DNA of 64,000 bases from Trifolium pratense (GCF_020283565.1 NC_060065.1:23610409-23674408); one strand, 5' to 3'. Shown: positions 45,782 to 56,938, numbered from the stretch's first letter. Program-made: numbers and translations. Notes: generated by a model from the sequence alone, not told the origin.

Positions 45782-46984
45782 TTGACTAAGATAGATGGAA
45801 ACACACAGTTTCTGCCACGTCGGAGGAAGACTGCGAAAGCCATGGGTGGTGGTAAGCAAGGTGTTGTTGATGGTTCGGAATCTGATTCGATTCAAAATTC
45901 AGATATTCCTCTGTCCGAAACCAGCGGCGGTGTAACAAATGGGATGATTGGTATTGACCTTGATGTGGTGTTGCCTAATGCACAACAAGTAATGTCAGCT
46001 CAGGTGGCAGCTACGCCAGTTCCGAGGGCAAATCGATCAACATCGGGTACGGCTATGTTGTTACAATCTGATGGTGATGGTGGGCTACCCGACAGAGAAA
46101 TGGTGGAAGCTGAGAAATTGATTACTTTGGCAGAAGAGGTGGGATTGAAATTTCATGGTTGTGAAGGGGAGTATGTGGCTCGTGTGTTGGCTATGGAGGA
46201 GCGGGATTGTGAAGAGAAGGAGGGGTGGGAGATGAGAAGGAAAAATACAGGTTTCCAATGATAGTGGGAACCTTCAATATACGAGGGTTGGGGAGTAGGG
46301 TGAAGAGGAGGAAAGTTAAGGAGGTGATTGGTGTGGAAAGGTTAGATTTCTTGGCTATACAAGAAACTAAACTTGAAGATGTATCTTTTTCGTTATGTTG
46401 TTCTTTAGCAATGAATGTGATTGGAGGAAATCGTTAGGATCACTTGTCTTCTCTTTTACGGGAGATGATTTTGTTGGTGTGTGCTTGGATTTGGTTGACA
46501 AACAAATTCGAGTTTGTGTGATCAATGTCTATGCTAAGTGCAATATAGTAGATAAAAGGAAATTATGGAATGATCTTCTCATGACCAAGAGAGGATTTAG
46601 TGACATTGTTTGGTGCTTGGTGGGTGATTTCAATTCGGTGGTAGATACAAGTGAGAGGAGGGGTGTTGACTCGGTTGTGGTGAATAATCCCTCAAGGGAG
46701 ATGCGAGAATTTACTCAATTCTTGGAGGATCTGGGATTGATTGATTTGCCTCTTATCGGAAGAACTTTCACTTGGTTCCATCCGAACGGTCTATCCATGA
46801 GCCGGCTGGATAGAGTCTTGGTGTCGAATGAGTGGATTACTTTGTGGGGAAATCCTAAAGTGTGGGTGGCACCTAGGGATGTATCAGACCATTGTCCGGT
46901 TATTTTGCGTTATGATGTGGCGGATTGGGGTCTCAAACCATTTCGGTTCAATAATTTTTGGTTACATAACAAAAGTTTCAGAGA
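45782..46984 (+). pseudogene. LINE (L1-type) fragment with AP-endonuclease domain
   Basis: An open frame of 159 codons (45782-46261), low-complexity and probably the end of the region before ORF2, overlaps the endonuclease. The endonuclease is in two frames (46225-46437 and 46395-46984). It shows VGTFNIRGLG, FLAIQETKLE (catalytic Glu), VINVYA, VGDFNSVVD (Asp, Asn), SRLDRVLVS and VSDHCPVIL (Asp, His). So the whole domain is present apart from a frameshift near 46430. The domain nicks target DNA for target-primed reverse transcription. The element is cut off right after FNNFWLHNKSFRDF, where a Ty3-type LTR piece begins. No reverse transcriptase follows. Confidence 0.8.
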
Positions 46985-47266
46985 CTTTCCCCTAGCTCTC
47001 CTCTTGCTCTCCCTTCTCTCTACTTCTCCAAGAACAACAAAAAGTGAGACTTTCTCTCACTACAAGGGCTAAATAGCACCCCCCCCTTCTAGCTCACAAG
47101 GCCCAATAGTTTGGCCCAACTCGCGCTAACTCTCACTAACTTGCGCGTTAACTAAAGCTCTCCATAAATAACTTAAAGTTACTATCTTACTTAAAAGTCA
47201 CGTCACCAAATAAATAAACACTTACATAGTGAATAATAAATTTGGGTCGTTACAAATATTAAGTAT
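46985..47266 (-). repeat. U3 start of a Ty3/gypsy-type LTR (fragment)
   Basis: Matches the right end of the solo LTR at 58721-60910: CTCTCCCTTCTCTCTA, a line of GGCCCAA phrases, CGTTAACT, then GGGTCGTTACA at 47256-47266. On the minus strand it begins TGTAACGACCC. It interrupts the LINE at 46984. Confidence 0.75.
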
Positions 47267-48070
47267 AGTGTTATCTAATAAATACGAAATGTTGGATAGT
47301 GTTCCACATTTATAATTGACGAGCTTATTGCTAAATCTATTTGTTGATGTGTCGTAATAAATGAGTAGAGTCCGTCATAACTTAAATTTGAACAATGAGC
47401 AAAGTCCGTCATGACTTAAATCTAAACAATGCACAGTCTGTCATGACTTAAATATGAACACGAGTAGTGTCCTAAATAACTAAAAATTGTATGGATTATG
47501 AATCCGAAAATAAATGAATAAATGGTATCCCACGCATAAGATATGTCTAGGGTGACATAAGTGATTGACATTAGTTGCATTAGAGACTATGTGTATCTCT
47601 AATTGATAATTGATAATTAGCACTGGAATGACATAATTGTGCTTGAATGACTATGTGTACATTAATGATTTGTCTTGATGATTATGTGAAGATATGTGTG
47701 ATTCTAAATGTTGCTCTAACACTTGATTATTGTGTAATCTTAGAGTTGAGCTATGAAATAAGCATGTGTGTGCTAAAGTTAGATACATAATGTTGGCATG
47801 TGTTAAGTATGCTCCTTGCACATGTAATTATTTGGATTATGTTTTCTAACTCTCTGTTTCGTGTATTTGACTGGTTTGGGACCAGACCCGCAGGTTATGT
47901 GTTTATCGTTGTTCAAGTGTTGGTGAAGCTCCGCTCTGATTGTGACACGGGAAAAATGTGTACTTAGTGTATAGAGTCTTTAGGACTTATTGTATTTATT
48001 GGAGAAATGTATATTTTCATAAAGAGGATTTATTTTGTATAAACACGGTTTTACTAAATACATTAGTACT
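47267..48070 (+). repeat. Inner piece of the same LTR family in the opposite direction
   Basis: ATGTTGGATAGTGTTCCACAT at about 47289 is the reverse of a phrase at about 59695-59715 in the solo LTR. ATGTCTAGGGTGACAT (about 47543) also matches in reverse (about 59495). The two pieces therefore lie head to head around 47266. The right limit is approximate; no LTR terminus was found. Confidence 0.55.
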
Positions 48071-48916
48071 ATTTTTGTAATGATGAATGTAATATCTTGA
48101 ACCAACATCTTATAATTGAAAAATGTGATTTTTCGTTACGTACTTTGAGAAAAAGATTTTTTAATGAAGGTAGAATTACTTAAATAATGAGTTTGTGTGT
48201 TACGGTGGAGCCACAACGCAAGGAACAAGAATCAAGAGACAATGGCAAAATAGGGACGATAACACAAGGAACAAAGACGAAAAATGAAGAACAATAAATG
48301 TGTACCAAAAAGAGGAAGAAAGGACATTGATGAGAGCCAATATTGAAAATTTCTAACAAAAACCTATTTTTGTGGTTCACTTTTAGGGGAAAAAAAACTA
48401 TATTTTCGAAATGAATAAAAAAGCAAATAAATTCAATTTTACTTGAACAAGGGTTTAGTATTTTTTTTGTTTACTTATACTCTTCTTATGCACATATCAT
48501 ACATATCTACAAGAGTTAAAGATATGTCGAAACAACAATATTTATAGTTTTTTCGACAGTAGATGGATAAATAAAGGTAAAATATTATTATATCTTGTTT
48601 TAAAACATTTTTTTTAAGAAATAATTTGTTCAACTTATTTACGTGTATATATTTTGATTCTCAATCTATATCTTTTATAAATATGTAGTGGTGTCCATGT
48701 CTTATATTTTTTACATTAACGGTGTCGTCGTGTCGCGGTGTCCGTGTCGAAGTATGTGCTTCATAGATTTCTCGACTTGTACGCAGTTTAAAATTTCATC
48801 ATTGATAGAGGGTAAGATTAAAACCAACAAAATAGGATTAGAAAATAATTTATTCATTTACCCACACGAAATACAATTTAAAATCTAAAAATCTAAAATT
48901 AATCAAATGTAATATA
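48071..48916. other. AT-rich intergenic sequence, nothing recognised
   Basis: Frames here are short and without any domain. No repeats other than short A/T runs were seen. Confidence 0.5.
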
Positions 48917-49176
48917 TACTCTCTCTTTTCATTTTTATTTGTCGTTTGAGAATCTTACGTACTATTCATATAATCTACTTTGATCGTAATTTTCTACTAA
49001 TATATAAAAATAAATATTAGCATATTTGATGTTGATCAATTTGTCTCGACGGGTATTTTCAAAATATGAAATTTTCATAATTTTTTACAAAAGATAATTA
49101 AATATATTAGCGATCAAAGTTGTGCATCGACATATGTGCAGAAATTTAAACGACAAATAAAAAGGGATGGAGGGGT
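48917..49176. mobile_element. Stowaway-like MITE
   Basis: About 260 bp with matching ends. The left end reads TACTCTCTCTTTTC and then ATTTTTATTTGTCGTTT. The right end, reversed, reads TACCCCTCCATCCCT and then TTTTATTTGTCGTTT. It starts and ends with TA, the target of Tc1/mariner-type elements. Subterminal pairing (TTTGATCG / CGATCAAA) supports a fold-back structure. It has no coding capacity and depends on a transposase encoded elsewhere. Confidence 0.8.
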
Positions 49177-49531
49177 ACTAAAAATCAATAATTCCTTTAT
49201 AATATAGTATATTATAATTATATACCCTTATAAAATGGATAAATTTTTATATAATTAAAGAATTTTTTTTTAAACTAATAAAATTAAAATATTGTAACAA
49301 CCCACACATAGGCTTATCAAAGAATTACTATAGCATAGAAATTAAGAAGGGCGTTTTGGTAATAGCATGCTCGTATTAAGTGCCAAGTCACTCACATTTT
49401 CAACACCTGAGCTCTCCATTACTCTCTCCCTACCTCACGCCATTCCCTCATCATCACGCCACATTGATTTTCTGTATATTTCCAACATGCAAATAGATTT
49501 CTAGATTCCTCATACTCTTTTTTTTTTGTCA
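49177..49531. other. 3' flank of the PPR gene
   Basis: AT-rich to about 49290, then a more mixed sequence up to the PPR stop codon. It should hold the 3' untranslated region and poly(A) signals of the PPR gene, but no clear signal stands out. No other feature was seen. Confidence 0.4.
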
Positions 49532-51394
49532 TCAAACAGCTTCCTGCATGCTAGAAATACTTTTTTCCGTACAAACGTTCACATGAGAACCATTCCGATT
49601 TTCACTATCAATCCAGCTCTTAGCAGTTAACTTCTTAACCCCTCTATCTACCATCAACTTCCTGATCTCCACGGCATCGTCCCACCGCCCAACTTCTTTG
49701 TAAATGTTACCAAGCAGAACATAACTCAAATGGAAGTCGGGCTCCAATTCAATCATCTTCTTTGCGATGCGTTCGGCAGTTATATAGTCGGAAGACTTAG
49801 TACAAGCTCCAAGAAGAGCTGCCCAAAGTGATTTATCGTATCTGCAATCTGCATTCTCCAACCAACACCCAGCCTCTTCTATAAAATCAGCACGTCCCAA
49901 AAGATCAATCATACAATTATAATGTTCAACGGAAGGCTTAATACCAAATTCCCCCATCAAAGCAAACAACCTTTTCCCTTCATCAATTAAACCTGCATGA
50001 CTGCAAGCAAAGAGAACCGAAACAAAAGTGATGGAATCAGGCTTGATCCCTTCCTTAATCATATCCTCAAACATCGCCAATGCCTCGACCGCTCTACCAT
50101 TCTGAGCAAACCCACTCATCATTGAGTTCCACGTGATCAAATTCTTAACCTCCATACTCGCAAACACCTTATGTGCAAAATCAACTATACCACATTTAGC
50201 ATACAAATCAACCAATGCAGACTCAATTATAACATCTTTCCATCCACCTTTCCTCACATACTTACAATGAACCTCCTTCCCATGATTCACCATAGCCAAC
50301 CCCGAACACGCACGAAGAACAATCCCAAAGGCATAAAAATCCATAACCCCTCTCTCCCTAACAAGATCAAGCACATTTTGATATTCCTTATTCTGACAAT
50401 ACACACCAAGCATTGCAGTCCAAGACACAAAATTGTTATTATCACTCAACCTATCAAACAAAATCCTAGAATGCCTAACAGACCCACATTTTCCATACAT
50501 ATCCAATAAACTACTCTCAACAACAACATTCCCCCCAAAACCTAAACTAACAACCTTAGCATGAACCTCCTTACCTTGCCTCAACAACCCTAAATTAGCA
50601 CAAGCAGTCACCACCGTCCCAAAAGTGAAACCATCAGGAACCAATCCACGAACCCTATGCATAACATAAAACAAATCCAACGCCTCTTTAAACATATCAT
50701 TCCGAGTAAAAGTGGATATAACCGCAGTCCAACAATACACATCATCTCTTTCAGGCAATTCATCGAACACCTTTCGTGCATCCTCGACCGCTCGATTCCA
50801 ACCATACATGTCAATCAAAGCACAACAAACAACAATGTTCGAATCAAAACCACGGAATATAACCATGGAATGAAAACATCGGCCGATGTTTAACTCATTA
50901 AGCTGGGAACAAGCTTTAATAACAGAAGATAAAGTGAATGCATTAGGCTGAATTGGAAAAGCCAACATTTGTTTAAAAAGTGAGAGTGAATGGAGTGGTA
51001 GACAGGAGCGAGTGTAACCGGAAATGAGAGAAGTCCATGAAATAACATCTTTGTAAGAGAGTGAATCGAAGAGCTGACGGGCATGAGATAAATGGGGGCC
51101 GGGGTTTAATTTGAAGTAGAGAGTGAGGAGACTGTTACCGACGAAGCGGTCGGAGTGGAGACCAGATTTGATGATGTGGGCATGGAAGGAAGTGCCGTGG
51201 TGGAATGAGGAGGTTTTGACGCAGGTTTGAAGGAGAGAAGCGTAGATGACTGGTTTGAGAGAGATGGTTGTTGGTTGACAAGTGTTGAGGAGATGGATTG
51301 ATTCAGAGAGAGCGCCATTTTTTAAGAGTTGAAGGATTTTGGAGTCGGTGGAGAGGAAACTGGGATGTAGCTTCTTCTTCATCATCAAACTCAT
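49532..51394 (-). CDS. Pentatricopeptide-repeat protein, PLS class with E domain, no DYW
   Basis: Intact single-exon gene of 620 codons, starting MSLMMKKKLHPSF (Met 4 and Met 5 are alternative starts). From about residue 45 it has tandem 31-36-residue PPR motifs of the P-L-S series. Typical phrases are NSLLTLYFKL, VISWTSLISGYTRS, VVVESSLLDMYGKCG, LITWNSMMSGFAQNG and HYNCMIDLLGR. From about residue 523 an E-type region follows (LWAALLGACTKS...LEPDFHLSYVLLGNIY...KSWIDSE), and the protein ends about 20 residues later without a DYW deaminase. Such proteins bind organellar RNA in a sequence-specific way, usually as site factors for C-to-U editing in mitochondria or chloroplasts, with the deaminase supplied by a partner. 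From memory it looks closest to Arabidopsis At1g03540 (PCMP-E4); this was not checked. A LINE poly(A) lies 56 bp upstream. Confidence 0.93.
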   Translation of the reverse strand: MSLMMKKKLHPSFLSTDSKILQLLKNGALSESIHLLNTCQPTTISLKPVIYASLLQTCVKTSSFHHGTSFHAHIIKSGLHSDRFVGNSLLTLYFKLNPGPHLSHARQLFDSLSYKDVISWTSLISGYTRSCLPLHSLSLFKQMLAFPIQPNAFTLSSVIKACSQLNELNIGRCFHSMVIFRGFDSNIVVCCALIDMYGWNRAVEDARKVFDELPERDDVYCWTAVISTFTRNDMFKEALDLFYVMHRVRGLVPDGFTFGTVVTACANLGLLRQGKEVHAKVVSLGFGGNVVVESSLLDMYGKCGSVRHSRILFDRLSDNNNFVSWTAMLGVYCQNKEYQNVLDLVRERGVMDFYAFGIVLRACSGLAMVNHGKEVHCKYVRKGGWKDVIIESALVDLYAKCGIVDFAHKVFASMEVKNLITWNSMMSGFAQNGRAVEALAMFEDMIKEGIKPDSITFVSVLFACSHAGLIDEGKRLFALMGEFGIKPSVEHYNCMIDLLGRADFIEEAGCWLENADCRYDKSLWAALLGACTKSSDYITAERIAKKMIELEPDFHLSYVLLGNIYKEVGRWDDAVEIRKLMVDRGVKKLTAKSWIDSENRNGSHVNVCTEKSISSMQEAV

Positions 51395-51449
51395 AATTGT
51401 TCAAGCACAAAACAAGAGTTTTGTTATTTTATCTTTGGGGAGAAGAGTT

Positions 51450-52990
51450 TTTTTTTTTTGTTTTTTTTTATAAAAATAAACTTAGTGCATTTTATTGATA
51501 ATAATAGTTTCAATATAAGGTTGACAATAATTAAAGATTTGGGGACTGACTATAAAACTAGATGCTTAGCTATTCGATTTGCTTGTCTCATAACATAACT
51601 GACCTTACAGTTCTGATTCAAGTTTATTAAGTTGCGGCACATGTCAATAATCTTGCCAAACTCTGTTTTATTCCTAGAATTTGTTCTGATAGCATGCACA
51701 ACTTGTAGGCAGTCGGTTTCAATATGGACCATTGGCTTATGAGAGTTTTGAATCCAACGCATTGCTTCAAATAACCCCACTGCTTCAGCCTCTGCAACTT
51801 CTGGTTTACCAATGAATTTCTTTTTGAAAGCTTGTATGAATCTCACCTGTGCATCACGAATACACACCCCTACGCCGTAGAAATTCTGGTCGATATAGCA
51901 GGCTGTGTCAACATTGCATTTCAGTGCTCCAACAGGTGGTTTGGTCAACGAATGACTGGACCAGGTTTGTTGCTGCTACTGTTGTGTGTGTTCTGCTGTT
52001 GTACCTTTTTCCAATCACATAATGCATCTTTTGCTCTTTGAATCACCTCATAAATTGTTGGAAATTTTTCTTGCCAACACTTTTGATTTCTCCTCCGCCA
52101 TATAGTCCACATTATCATAACCATGTGAGAAAAGTCATCATCATTCAATTCTTCCATCATCTGGAACAACATGGGAACGATGCCTATAGATAATAGAATT
52201 GCATTTGGTTGTATAATCATGAACCATAAGGATGATTCTTTCCACACTTCTTGTGATGCTAGGCACCCGAAAAAACAGTGTCATTCATTCTCCTCATAGC
52301 TTGCACAATGGGGACATTTGTTATCACATTGTACACTTTTTTGTGTTAGTCTGCTACGTAAATATCTCTCGGTACACGCCACAAAAATATTTTTACTTTG
52401 TTGGGAACTTGCAGCTACCAAAGTTTCTTCCCATTACCGCTCTCTTTGAAATGATTATTATCAACAATATTTTTCATTAGCTGATAGTAAGCAGATCGCA
52501 CAGAGTATGTACTACTCTTACTAAATCTCCATATCGGCGCATCTTCCTGTTGAGTTAAGTTGAGTGGTATCTTGGCAATTTCATGTGCATCTCTGTTATT
52601 GAAAATTTGTTGGATAAGTTCATGATTCCATGTGCTTGAATTATTGGTTATGAGCTCAGCAACTTTCATTTCCTCTTTACCTTCCATCATCGTGGTAGTA
52701 ACATATGGTTGGTTACTATCACGGAGCCACGGTTGTCTCCAGACATTTATGCTATCACCATTACCCAATCTCCATCTCAACCTTCTTCTGACAATTACGT
52801 AGGACGCGTGGATACTGCGCCAAACATATATAGCTTGGGTTATGACCCAATTTTGCCTCAAGAAATCCTTCATTTGGATAATATTTAGCTTTGAAGACTC
52901 TAGATAAAATACTATCATGGTTGGTTAATAAATGCCAACCTTTCTTTCCTAGCATCGTCAAATTAAAGCCGTAAAAATGACGAAAACTCA
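51450..52990 (-). mobile_element. 5'-truncated LINE with poly(A) tail, just upstream of the PPR gene
   Basis: Minus-strand LINE 3' part. It has T runs at 51450-51460 and 51462-51470 on the plus strand, which are the element's poly(A) tail, then a short 3' untranslated part and the C-terminal coding region (51550-52990). It was truncated at its 5' end near 52990, as is usual for LINE copies. It has the same orientation as the PPR gene, and its tail abuts what should be the PPR 5' leader. I did not find a convincing target-site duplication. Confidence 0.8.
51550..52990 (-). pseudogene. LINE ORF2 C-terminus: zf-RVT and RNase H (RVT_3) domains
   Basis: Reading from 52990: the end of the reverse-transcriptase region (MLGKKGWHLLTN, VFKAKYYPNEGF). 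A frameshift around 52790 follows, then WRLGNGDSINVWRQPWL and SVRSAYYQL. A zf-RVT-like part with C/H residues (CPHCASYEE) lies near 52300, with further breaks, and then TIWRRRNQKCWQ. The last part, 51948-51550, is an RNase H fold of 132 codons: LKCNVDTACY (Asp), AEAEAVGLFEAMRW (Glu), HIETDCLQVVHAI (Asp) and VMRQANRIAKHLV. The last domain is uninterrupted and the rest is broken. Similar RNase H-only proteins are often annotated as host genes; the context here says LINE. Confidence 0.8.
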
Positions 52991-53349
52991 TTATTTATTA
53001 TTATTATTATTATTATTTTAAAGTTATATAACTAACTAACTAACTTACTAGTTTAAAGATTTTTGCATTCGCACGGGTTCATTGACTTTTATTCGATATT
53101 TAAGTTTTCGTTATATTAAGGTAGAAAATTTCTTTATAATTAAATATTTAAAAAATTGTTATATAATATTCTTAAAATATAAGAGAAATTATTGTGTTTT
53201 TTCTTGTAACGTATCTTTTACTAGTAAAAGGAATGTTGAGTTGCTCATAAGCAAGCATTGTGATGATGTGGCATGCTTTAGAGAGCTTCTCATATCTATT
53301 TAAAATTTGTCTCACAATTTATTTTGTGTGTCCATTCATCCTCCAAAGT
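52991..53349. other. AT-rich spacer with short tandem repeats
   Basis: Begins with a (TTA)n run at about 52991-53020 and an (ACTA)n run at about 53029-53046. The rest is AT-rich without recognisable content. Confidence 0.6.
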
Positions 53350-54584
53350 AATTATCTATATGTTACAATAATAATGGCCCCCAATAATAATGAAAGAAAG
53401 AAAAGAAAAAAATGATCAAATTACAAAAGAACAATAAATAATTATATGCTCTTTCATATTTTACACTACCAAACATAAAATATAAATCATCCATGCGTAA
53501 ATATGATTTGCAATTTGCAAAATTTTACTTTAAATAAATAAACCAAATAAAAAAATTACTCCTCAAAAAAATTTCATGCTTGACAAAATAAATAAATAAA
53601 TTTTATGAAAAAAAATACTTTAGTTATATTGTTTATTAATTAATTACTATTGTGCTATTATTTAAAAAAAAATATTAACTTTGTCACACCAACTTTTAAA
53701 CTACCATTCTTTCATATTCCTTAACTATGACAAATAAATTTATCATACAATCCTTTAAACCTCCATCTTTTCCCATCCCTAACCATTGTGTGTATAAATA
53801 TATGATTTTGTGCACAAATGCTAAATGTTAATTGATGACAGTGAGTCATTTGTTAATTTTTATTGCAATTTTATAGTAGTTTTATAAGTTTTTAGAGTAT
53901 TGCATGGTAAAAGAGAAGAATTTATTTGAAGAAATTGATATAGCACGAAATTTGAAGACAAAAGCCACAAGAAGAAAAGACTTAGAAAAAAATAAAAGCC
54001 CAAAGTTTTGAAGAAGAAATATGACTAAACCTTCTGTTGGTGATTGGCGACACGTCACTAAAAGCAAATGCATAGGCACATATGATTCACCCTTTCTTGG
54101 AGGATATATATACAACAAACAATATTCAGAGGGGGGATTATCATTGGGCAGAGAGAGAAGAATCACGTAGAAGCAAAAGAGAAGAAGACAATTCTAGGGT
54201 TTCGCCGTCGTACTTTTCATCGGTTATTCTTGTATAATTTTCTTAACTCTTTTGTTATATCAATTATTATTATGAGTAACTAATCTCATCATATTAGGAA
54301 TTATAGATGATTCTCTTTGAAATTATCTGAGCCAAGTAACTACGTGTTCTAGTTTATTCAATGAAAATTTATAATTATTCGGTTAATCTTGTGTTTATTG
54401 CTTTTCGTTAATTGATCACTTTCGAATTGATTTTAAGTTATAAATCACTATTGACCCTAGGGTTTATACTGGAACTAGATTAATTTTTTGTCAATCGTAA
54501 TTGCTTTAGGAATAAAGAATTAGTTGGTATGATTAAGAATTTAGCGTCCATTCATGCTTTTGATAATATTAGTTTCACATAAGG
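53350..54584. repeat. Tandem duplication, copy 1 (complete, 1.23 kb)
   Basis: The segment starting AATTATCTATATGTTACAAT is present again at 54585 with few differences. Unclassified. It has a TATA-like GGATATATATACAAC at about 54101 and a later GGGTTTCGCCGTCG phrase that would suit an LTR U3-R-U5, but no TG...CA ends or primer site were found. The last about 325 bp (54259-54584) exist only in this copy. Confidence 0.85.
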
Positions 54585-55490
54585 AATTATCTATATGTTA
54601 CAATAATAATGGCCCCCAATAATAATGAAAGAAAGAAAAGAAAAAAAAGATCAAATTACAAAAGAACAATAAATAATTATATGCTTTTTCATATTTTATA
54701 CTACCAAACATAAAATATAAATCATCCATGTGTAAATATGATTTGCAATTTGCAAAATTTTACTTTAAATAAATAAACCAAATAAAAAAATTACTCCTCA
54801 AAAAAATTTCATGCTTGACAAAATAATTAAATAAATTTTATGAAAAAAAATACTTTAGTTATATTGTTTATTAATTAATTACTATTGTGCTATTATTTAA
54901 AAAAATATTAACTTTGTCACACCAACTTTTAAACTACCATTCTTTCATATTCTTTAACTATGACAAATAAATTTATCATACAATCCTTTAAACCTCCATC
55001 TTTTCCCATCCCTAACCATTGTGTGTATAAATATATGATTTTGTGCACAAATGCTAAATGTTAATTGATGACAGTGAGTCATTTGTTAATTTTTATTGCA
55101 ATTTTATAGTAGTTTTATAAGTTTTTAGAGTATTGCATGGTAAAAGAGAAGAATTTATTTGAAGAAATTGATATAGCACGAAATTTGAAGACAAAAGCCA
55201 CAAGAAGAAAAGACTTAGAAAAAAATAAAAGCCCAAAGTTTTGAAGAAGAAATATGACTAAACCTTCTGTTGGTGATTGGCAACACGTCACTAAAAACAA
55301 ATGCATAGGCACATATGATTCACCCTTTCTTGGAGGATATATATACAACAAACAATATTCAGAGGGGGGATTATCATTGGGCAGAGAGAGAAGAATCACG
55401 TAGCAGCAAAAGAGAAGAAGACAATTCAAGGGTTTCGCCGTCGTACTTTTCATCGGTTATTCATGTATAATTTTCTTAACTCTTTTGTTA
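54585..55490. repeat. Tandem duplication, copy 2 (cut by the Helitron)
   Basis: Matches 53350-54257 at an offset of 1233-1235 bp and stops at the A of TTTTGTTA|T. The next base pair begins the Helitron. The remainder of this copy, starting TATCAATTATT, should lie beyond the Helitron's far end, outside the window. Confidence 0.88.
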
Positions 55491-55491
55491 T

Positions 55492-55699
55492 CTATAACAT
55501 TAATAAAGGGAAAACATCTCTTTTGGTGTAGCCTTTTTTTGAAAATCCCAAAATACCCTTATTGAAACTCTAACTTCCAAAACCAACTCCCTTCTAATAA
55601 AACCAACTCTCTACTAACTTCCAAAATTAACCAACTACTCTTCATTTCTTCTTCATATTCATTCCTGTTTTCTATTAAGAATTTGAGTTTTATAGTAGT

Positions 55700-55734
<35 letters not shown>

Positions 55735-56501
55735 TGTTACACAATAATTGTATTGGTTTGTCTCTATTCAGGTTTGTCTTTGAAATGAAACTAATTGTGG
55801 TATGTAGTTGTTAATATATGCATATGCATATTCACATCTAAACAAAAAGGGAAAATAAACTTTGAATTAAAAAATAAGGCAAATAAAAAATATGATGTAA
55901 TAGAACAATGTTAATTGTTTGCAAATAAGTAGTATTTTATGGTTTGCATTGACAAAAGAAATTAAATTTGTTTGGACGAAAGAAAAAAAACATAGTTAGT
56001 GCCTTTAGATTACCAACCCATATGCACCCTCATTGTGCAGTATATAACTTCTCCATCCAATCCAAAGTTCAGGAGTATAAAATTAAAAGTACAAAATTTA
56101 ACGAAATTAAAATCCAAATTAAAAAGAATTCTTTTTGAAATAAAAAAAAATATGGAATTAAGGACCAAAGTGACATGAAATATTGCAAAAAGAAGTAAAA
56201 TAGATATTAGAGAGACATCAAAAAGAGAAAAGAGATATTGTCACACTGATAATAACACTATTTCGATCACTTTGAATATTTACCAAAGTATTACGAATAA
56301 TCAATAAGCCACATCAACATCTCAACTTAAATATAAATGTTATGTTTGATGATGATATAATGTTACCTTCATACCAAAATATTATTTTTCGACCCAAATC
56401 TTATTTACTTTCCAGATGTGGAATCGCGTTTTTCATTTTTGTTTTGTTAGTTGTTCTTTTGCACAACCTTTTTCTTATAGTTCCCTGTTAATTGGTGATA
56501 G
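55492..56501 (+). other. Helitron 5' non-coding region
   Basis: About 1 kb of AT-rich sequence between the 5' terminus and the captured exon, with one ATG microsatellite. The stretch just before 56502 (TTTTTCTTATAG...GGTGATAG) looks like the end of a plant intron carried with the captured exon. Confidence 0.6.
55700..55733 (+). repeat. (ATG)11 microsatellite
   Basis: Eleven ATG repeats. They create a false poly-His frame on the minus strand and (ATG)n on the plus strand. Confidence 0.95.
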
Positions 56502-56672
56502 GAACTTGCTAAGCTACTTGGGATTCCTGTACTGAAGGCTAAAGGAGAGGCTGAAGCACTCTATGCCCAGTTAAATAATGAAGATCATGTATATGCATGC
56601 ATCACACCTGACAGCGATGCATTCCTCTTTGGGGCCAAATGCATTATAAAATCTTTCACTCCCAATTCTAAA
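56502..56672 (+). pseudogene. Captured exon of a GEN1-like (XPG-family) nuclease gene
   Basis: Exactly 57 codons bounded by an AG acceptor (56500-56501) and a GTAAGT donor (56673). The reading ELAKLLGIPVLKAKGEAEAL, then ITPDSDAFLFGAKCIIKSF, is the XPG-I active-site region: the Glu pair of GEAEA and the Asp pair of DSDAFLFGA are metal ligands in this family. Among plant members it fits GEN1 (a Holliday-junction resolvase and flap nuclease) better than SEND1, FEN1 or EXO1. No other exon of the gene is near, and it lies inside the Helitron between the 5' end and the replicase, so it is best read as a transduplicated fragment. The frame is open, with no damage visible. It is not a functional gene here. 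Confidence 0.8.
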
Positions 56673-56938
56673 GTAAGTAACCATCTTTGCTGTATTTTTC
56701 TTTATAGTAAAAACGGTATCATGATTCGTGAATCTTAATTATAATCATCATACTCATTAAATATTATAATTAAATATTACAGTAATTACCTGCAAGAATA
56801 AAGTACCACTTTTATTGCAACACAACATACTGATTATCCCGGTCTCTCACTTTGTTTTGAAAATATAATTTAATGTTTATTTTCATTGAAATTAATAAAG
56901 TAATTTTTACTTTCATTCTTACAGATATAATATAAAAA

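Noticed and set aside
50171..50509. Plus-strand frame of 112 codons opposite the PPR gene
   Set aside because: Shadow of the PPR coding strand, low complexity (Ile/Pro/Asn/His), no support.
51550..51948. Host RNase H-domain gene
   Set aside because: It is the last domain of a LINE ORF2 with zf-RVT upstream and a poly(A) tail downstream.
53350..55490. The 0.9-kb direct repeats as the two LTRs of one retrotransposon
   Set aside because: No TG...CA ends, no primer-binding site or polypurine tract, and only about 325 bp between the copies. A tandem duplication explains the boundaries better.
55559..55744. Poly-His protein on the minus strand
   Set aside because: Produced by the (ATG)11 microsatellite; no conserved sequence around it.
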